The notes below the pieces were generated by a model that was given only the letters and a program-made list of their open reading frames with translations, was not told where the DNA came from and ran no database searches. Below, one piece after another: positions 52,829-56,837 of a stretch of 56,837 nt of DNA; position 1 is the stretch's first letter; every line of letters begins with the position of its first letter. Where the stretch lies: assembly GCA_028279405.1 (NCBI GenBank), contig JANQNU010000042.1, positions 1 to 56,837 of the forward strand, given 5' to 3'. The DNA comes from Phycisphaerae bacterium. GTDB lineage: Bacteria; Planctomycetota; Phycisphaerae; UBA1845; Fen-1342. Made by a program: the position numbers and the translations under genes.

Positions 52829-55800
52829 TCAGCTCTCGCCGACAGGATCAGCTATAGGCGTCTCTTCCGGAACTTCGACACCCACAGTCCGCAGGAGCCG
52901 CCGCACTTCGGGAACGATGACATTGTATTCTTCCGGAAAGAAATGGAGCTCGCTACGACTCAGTTGGTCGAACTGTTCGAGCGCGTATTGGGTGCGATCG
53001 GTCTCGCCGGCGTGAATCGCCACAACGCTCCCGAGCGCGCGAGCAAGCATTAGCCTCCAGGGCGCCGGCTCTGGTTCGCCGATCAGATCGAGGGCCTGAT
53101 TCAAGAATGGCTTGGCTCGGTCGAAGTCTTCCTGCGCAAGAACCGCCCGCGCGATCCACAGTCGGCATTTGGCGAGAGTCGCGGCACCGGCTCCGCGCCG
53201 CTCACACCATTCAAGCAGCTCGCGCGCGTTCGATTCCGCCTCTGCCCCTCGACCGAGGGTGATCAGCGCCGAGACGAGCTGGCCCTGCGTACCGGGGACA
53301 ATCGATACGTCGGGATGGACCCGCTGGCAGATCGGGAGCATCTTGGAAAGGAGTGTCAGCGCCTCCGCGTGCTTTCCCGCGGCGATCAGCGTCTTCGCGA
53401 GAAACTGTTGCGAGACGAGCGTTCTCAGGTGCTCCGGACCGTAGACGCGTTGATGGGCGGCGATCGCGCGGTGCCTCCACTCTTCCGCGAGCGCGTACTG
53501 ACGACTCTTGTGATAGACGAACGACAGATCTGCGAACGCGTTGACGGTCCGGCTATTGTCCTCGCCGAGCGTGCGCCGGGCGATCGCCAACGCCTGGAGC
53601 CCCAATGATTCGGCTTCCGGCCAGCGCTGCGTCTTGATCATCAGCCGCAGCGTCGCGCTCAGTGTCGACACCGTCGACGGATGGTCGGGGCCCAGCGTCG
53701 CCCGTTGTCGTGCCAACGTGTCTTGCAGGATCGGCTCCGCCTCGGCATAGCGGCCGATCTCGCTGAGCGAATTGGTCAGATCGCGTCGGCTGGCCAGCGT
53801 GTCCGGGTGGTCCGCCCCGAGCGTCGCCAACCGCGTATCACTGACACGAGTCAGATGCTCGATCGCGGTGTCGTACTCCAACAGGCGAAAGTGCAGATGC
53901 GCTTTGGTCATCAGCACGTCCAGCGTTAGTGCATGATCCGGGCCATAGCGGCTCTCGACGTCTGCGAGCAGGGAGGTGAAAACACCTCTGCATTCGGCGT
54001 TTCGGCGTTCCTTATCATAGTGCTCACCGAGCAAACGCCGCGTGCGCAACGACTCCTCGTGCAGCGGACCGACCGTGCGCGTGAGCCCGTCGATGGCGGC
54101 CAATATCTCCGCTTCCGCTTCATCTGGACGCGTCAGCTGGACCAAGGAGCTGCCGAGCAACTTCCGGGTCACCAATGTTTGAAGGTGATCGGCCCCCAGG
54201 GCCGCTCGCTGGTCGGCCAGCAGCGAGCGCGCCTCGCGCTCACAGGCTTCGAAACTGCCAAGCTGCAAATAGAGTGCGCATATCCGTTGGCGCATCGCGA
54301 GCGTCGCGGGCGCTTGGTCTCCGAGCGTCGACCGCAGCGTCGCCAGCGCCGCCTGGGCTTGCGGCAGCGCCTTCTCATCCAGGCCGATCCGGTCATAAAC
54401 CGACACGAGCGAAGCGCGTAGCTCGGCCTGCAGTTCCGCCTGGTTTGCGAACTCGAGATCGAGCGCAGCCACCGCGGGCGCGACGATCGACGAATCGAGC
54501 GCGGCGTTCGCCACCGTTGTCGGATTAACCCGCGAGAGCACCTGCTCGAACGCCGCCAGCTGCGCAGCGACGGTGGCGTCATCATCATTCAGGTTTTCTC
54601 GCGCATCACGCCGCATGCCATCCACGATCGCTTGCCCCATCCGGGCGACATCGATTGTCTCGAGCATCGCGGCCTGATACCGAACCACACTCTGCAAACG
54701 TTCGTTCGCCGCAACCGCGATACGACGTCGCTCGTCGGCTTGTACCAGTCCGTAGATTGTCGTGATGAGGGTGATGACCAGCATCACGAACGTCGCCAAC
54801 AATCCGCCGACGAGACCACGGTTACGATTCGCGAACCGCCGCAGTTGATAGAGCGCAGTCGCCGGTCGCGCCTCGATCGGGTGATGAGCCAGAAAACGCC
54901 GAATGTCGGTCGCCAACTCGGCCGCCGACGCATAGCGCCGTTCGCGCTCCTTCGCCATGGCTTTCGCGACGATGGTTTCGACATCACCGCGAAGTGACCT
55001 GACGCGCGTGCCCAACAGCCGCGGCTCGTCCTCGCGCACAATCCGGACCGCTTCGGGCACCGAGACGCCCGCCATCTCGTGCGGCCGCGCCCTGCCAAGC
55101 AACTCGTACAGCATGACGCCGAGTGCGTAGACGTCGCAGCGTGTATCGAGATCGGCGGAATCGCCACTCGCCTGCTCGGGGCTCATGTACGCCAGCGTCC
55201 CGACCAGTTGCCCGGCTTGCGTTTGCATAGTGGCGGTCTGCACGTCGGCGTCGGTCACGCGCGCGATGCCGAAGTCGAGCACCTTGGGCTGTCCGATGGC
55301 GTCGCCTGTGATGGAGCTCAACACTTTGGCCGCACTCGAGTCTCGATCGGCGCCCCTGGACTCCTGCTGGACGACGAGCACGTTCGACGGCTTCAGGTCG
55401 CGGTGAATGACGCCTTTCTGGTGCGCATGCTGGACCGCATCGCAAACGCGCGCGATCAGTTCGAGCCGTTCCTGCGTCGTCAACTCCCGCTGGTCCGCAT
55501 ACTGCCCCAGCGGCAATCCATCGATGAATTCCATCGCGAAGTACGGCTGGCGCCCCAACTGCAAATTGGCCCAGCCCGCTTCATAGATCTGGGCGATGCC
55601 GACGTGCTGGAGTTGACCCAGCACGTGAGCTTCATGTTGGAAACGTCGCAACAGTTCGCGGTTGAGCAGTCCGGGGCGCAGTAGTTTCAGCGCAACCCGG
55701 CGTCTGGGCGATTCCTGCTCAGCCTCGTAGATGACGCCCATGCCGCCCGCGCCTACCCGCCGCAGCACACGGTAGCGATCGACTTGCTCCGGCAGGGCGT

Positions 55801-56035
55801 TTTCACCGTCCGGGTCAAACACATCGGCGGCCATCAGATCGAGTCCACGGCCCGGAGCGCTGGCGTCTACAAACGCATCCGATTCGGCGTCAAGTTGAAG
55901 CATCGACTCGACTTCGGCGCGAACGTCGGGGTCCGTCGCGTGAGCCAGCAGAAACGTACGGCGTTCCTCAACAGGTAGCTCGCAGGCACTGTCGAACAGT
56001 TGGAGCACCAGCTTGTAGCGTTCGGCCGCATTCAC
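52829..56035 (-). CDS. Membrane Ser/Thr protein kinase with C-terminal TPRs
   Basis: About 1068 residues from a GTG at 56035 (GGAGGGG about 7 bases upstream); ATG 56170 would add 45 residues outside the domain. A planctomycete-type N-terminal helix region is followed by a kinase domain (~80-390): VGAGGMGVIYEAE (Gly loop), VALKLLRP (Lys), GVIHRDLKPSNVL (catalytic loop), VLDFGIARV (DFG), GTLAYMSPEQASG. One transmembrane helix (GLVGGLLATFVMLVITLITT, ~430-450) leads to about 550 residues of TPR-type repeats (LVTRKLLGSSLVQLTRPDEA, HPDTLASRRDLTNSLSEIGR). It should phosphorylate cytosolic targets in response to an extracytoplasmic signal. Substrates unknown. The mosaic fibre genes lie downstream on the same strand. 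Confidence 0.92.
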   Translation of the reverse strand: MNAAERYKLVLQLFDSACELPVEERRTFLLAHATDPDVRAEVESMLQLDAESDAFVDASAPGRGLDLMAADVFDPDGENALPEQVDRYRVLRRVGAGGMGVIYEAEQESPRRRVALKLLRPGLLNRELLRRFQHEAHVLGQLQHVGIAQIYEAGWANLQLGRQPYFAMEFIDGLPLGQYADQRELTTQERLELIARVCDAVQHAHQKGVIHRDLKPSNVLVVQQESRGADRDSSAAKVLSSITGDAIGQPKVLDFGIARVTDADVQTATMQTQAGQLVGTLAYMSPEQASGDSADLDTRCDVYALGVMLYELLGRARPHEMAGVSVPEAVRIVREDEPRLLGTRVRSLRGDVETIVAKAMAKERERRYASAAELATDIRRFLAHHPIEARPATALYQLRRFANRNRGLVGGLLATFVMLVITLITTIYGLVQADERRRIAVAANERLQSVVRYQAAMLETIDVARMGQAIVDGMRRDARENLNDDDATVAAQLAAFEQVLSRVNPTTVANAALDSSIVAPAVAALDLEFANQAELQAELRASLVSVYDRIGLDEKALPQAQAALATLRSTLGDQAPATLAMRQRICALYLQLGSFEACEREARSLLADQRAALGADHLQTLVTRKLLGSSLVQLTRPDEAEAEILAAIDGLTRTVGPLHEESLRTRRLLGEHYDKERRNAECRGVFTSLLADVESRYGPDHALTLDVLMTKAHLHFRLLEYDTAIEHLTRVSDTRLATLGADHPDTLASRRDLTNSLSEIGRYAEAEPILQDTLARQRATLGPDHPSTVSTLSATLRLMIKTQRWPEAESLGLQALAIARRTLGEDNSRTVNAFADLSFVYHKSRQYALAEEWRHRAIAAHQRVYGPEHLRTLVSQQFLAKTLIAAGKHAEALTLLSKMLPICQRVHPDVSIVPGTQGQLVSALITLGRGAEAESNARELLEWCERRGAGAATLAKCRLWIARAVLAQEDFDRAKPFLNQALDLIGEPEPAPWRLMLARALGSVVAIHAGETDRTQYALEQFDQLSRSELHFFPEEYNVIVPEVRRLLRTVGVEVPEETPIADPVGES

Positions 56036-56269
56036 CCCGTCGCCCCTCCACCATGCAACGCCGTTTGCGGCCACGTTCGAACGCGATGGGTATGGTCCAT
56101 GGTCGTCTCCGCTAGCCGCGCAACGGTCGATCGGACTCGCCGCCCCAACGCCCGACACATCCGAAAACAACTGAGACGTCGCCGCCCCGTAAAAAAACTG
56201 GAGGATCGGCGCAGCGGCTGCGCAGCCCTATCGGCAAATGGCGAGTTGCGCTGTGCACCGAACAAGAGA

Positions 56270-56330
56270 AGCGCGGAGCGTCCGGGGCTTGACCCGTGGC
56301 ACACTGCCGAACGGGCCGGACGTCCGCGCT
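56270..56330 (-). terminator. Hairpin between the TSP3-repeat gene and the kinase gene
   Basis: On the minus strand AGCGCGGACGTCCGG (56330-56316) pairs with CCGGACGCTCCGCGCT (56285-56270) with one bulge around a 30-base loop, followed by TCTCTTGTT. It lies just after the stop at 56352 in a 316-base gap that otherwise shows no gene. Confidence 0.5.
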
Positions 56331-56351
56331 CCCGGTTGTCTCGACGATTTC

Positions 56352-56837
56352 CTAGCTGTTGGCAAACGCCAGGTAGTGGCTGTACCAGATACCGAAGTCG
56401 GTCATGCCGATAAAGCCATCTCCGTCGTAATCAGCGTTGTCGTCATAGTTCGGGTCGCCGACGGCGCTACCGTAGGCGGCCAGGAACAGGTTGTAGTCGT
56501 CGAGGTCGACATCGCTGTCGGCGTCGAGGTCACCTGCCACGTCTGCGGTATCGCAACCGTCCGGGATCCCATCGCCGTCGCTATCCGCGTTGTCATCCGA
56601 ACCCGGGCAGACGTCGCAGCCATCTGGCACGCCGTCACCATCGGAGTCAACGTTGTCGTCGAAGCCGGGACAGATGTCGGCCGAGTCACAGACGCCGTCC
56701 TTGTCACTGTCGCCTTCGGTCGGGCAAGCGTCGAGGTCGTCGCAGACGCCGTCGCCGTCCGAATCGCCGGACGCGTCGTCGCCTTGGCAGATGTCGCAGC
56801 CGTCCGCGACACCATCACCGTCGGAATCAGCGTTGTC
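56352..56837 (-). CDS. Thrombospondin type 3 repeat protein with dockerin-like tail (N-terminus cut by window edge)
   Basis: 161 codons are visible, entering the window at 56837 in frame. Residues 1-95 are acidic calcium repeats: DNADSDGDGVADGCDICQGD, DSDGDGVCDDLDACPTEGDS, DSDGDGVPDGCDVCPGSDDN. The end holds two dockerin-like loops, DLDADSDVDLDDYNLFLAAY and DNADYDGDGFIGMTDFGIWY. It is similar in design to the repeat region of the 34446-36143 protein. The missing N-terminus probably carries a signal peptide and a further domain. Extracellular or surface role inferred. Confidence 0.85.
   Translation of the reverse strand, partial: DNADSDGDGVADGCDICQGDDASGDSDGDGVCDDLDACPTEGDSDKDGVCDSADICPGFDDNVDSDGDGVPDGCDVCPGSDDNADSDGDGIPDGCDTADVAGDLDADSDVDLDDYNLFLAAYGSAVGDPNYDDNADYDGDGFIGMTDFGIWYSHYLAFANS

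Overview
The window reads as a high-GC chromosomal segment from a member of the Planctomycetota, probably a Phycisphaerae-like lineage. I infer this from several large secreted proteins ending in the same short dockerin-like module (GDINPFVLALTD...), a prepilin-type protein with a C-terminal H-X9-DG-like tail, a Ser/Thr kinase with a TPR tail, planctomycete-style intergenic repeats containing the GAGCGCAAGCGAGGGG core, and mostly monocistronic gene arrangement. No mobile element, CRISPR array, rRNA operon or replication origin was seen. Because GC is high, most long antisense ORFs are shadows. Two real genes run off the window ends (1-1456 and 56352-56837, both minus).

Layout. 1-4.2 kb: a truncated dockerin-type secreted protein, malate dehydrogenase, a GYF/AIM24 protein and a DUF3060-like lipoprotein. 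4.4-13 kb: an orphan RND permease, a prepilin-like protein followed at once by an amidohydrolase, a flavin reductase, and a metallophosphoesterase fused to a PQQ-type propeller. 13.2-17.5 kb: a YVTN propeller protein with dockerin module and a secreted serine hydrolase. 17.5-21.5 kb: a polyhydroxyalkanoate (PHA) cluster: phaR divergent from phasin, phaE-like, phaC and phaB. 21.5-28 kb: tandem intergenic repeats, a Xaa-Pro peptidase, accB-accC, a pentapeptide-repeat membrane protein, and a YkgJ-type protein overlapping hisS. 28-33 kb: a collagen-like lipoprotein, then a minus-strand SPFH / divergent NAD kinase / EEP-hydrolase operon preceded by three serine tRNA genes and a candidate small RNA. 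33-41.7 kb: thioredoxin-TPR protein, a thrombospondin-type-3 surface protein, then a same-strand run of cytochrome c lipoprotein, small membrane protein, YceI, TolC and PhnD-like lipoprotein, and an NHL-type propeller. 41.8-44 kb: DUF418 membrane protein divergent from an ABM-ArsR pair. 44-56.8 kb: a small dockerin protein, three large mosaic fibre-like proteins sharing N-termini and linkers, a Ser/Thr kinase with TPRs, and a truncated thrombospondin-type-3 protein.

The most striking feature is the array of three tandem serine tRNA genes (32631-32911, minus; anticodons GGA, CGA, GCU). All three fold as 8/4 tRNAs (8-bp acceptor stem, 4-bp T stem) with a 6-bp D stem and a 4-5 nt D loop, i.e. 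selenocysteine-tRNA-like bodies carrying serine sense anticodons. Position 65 pairs with position 8 and mismatches position 49 in all three, so the shape is supported by covariation. This matches the class described as allo-tRNAs. The second notable item is the mosaic family of three fibre proteins that swap central RCC1, NHL-like and beta-sandwich modules between a common head and an S74 chaperone tail.
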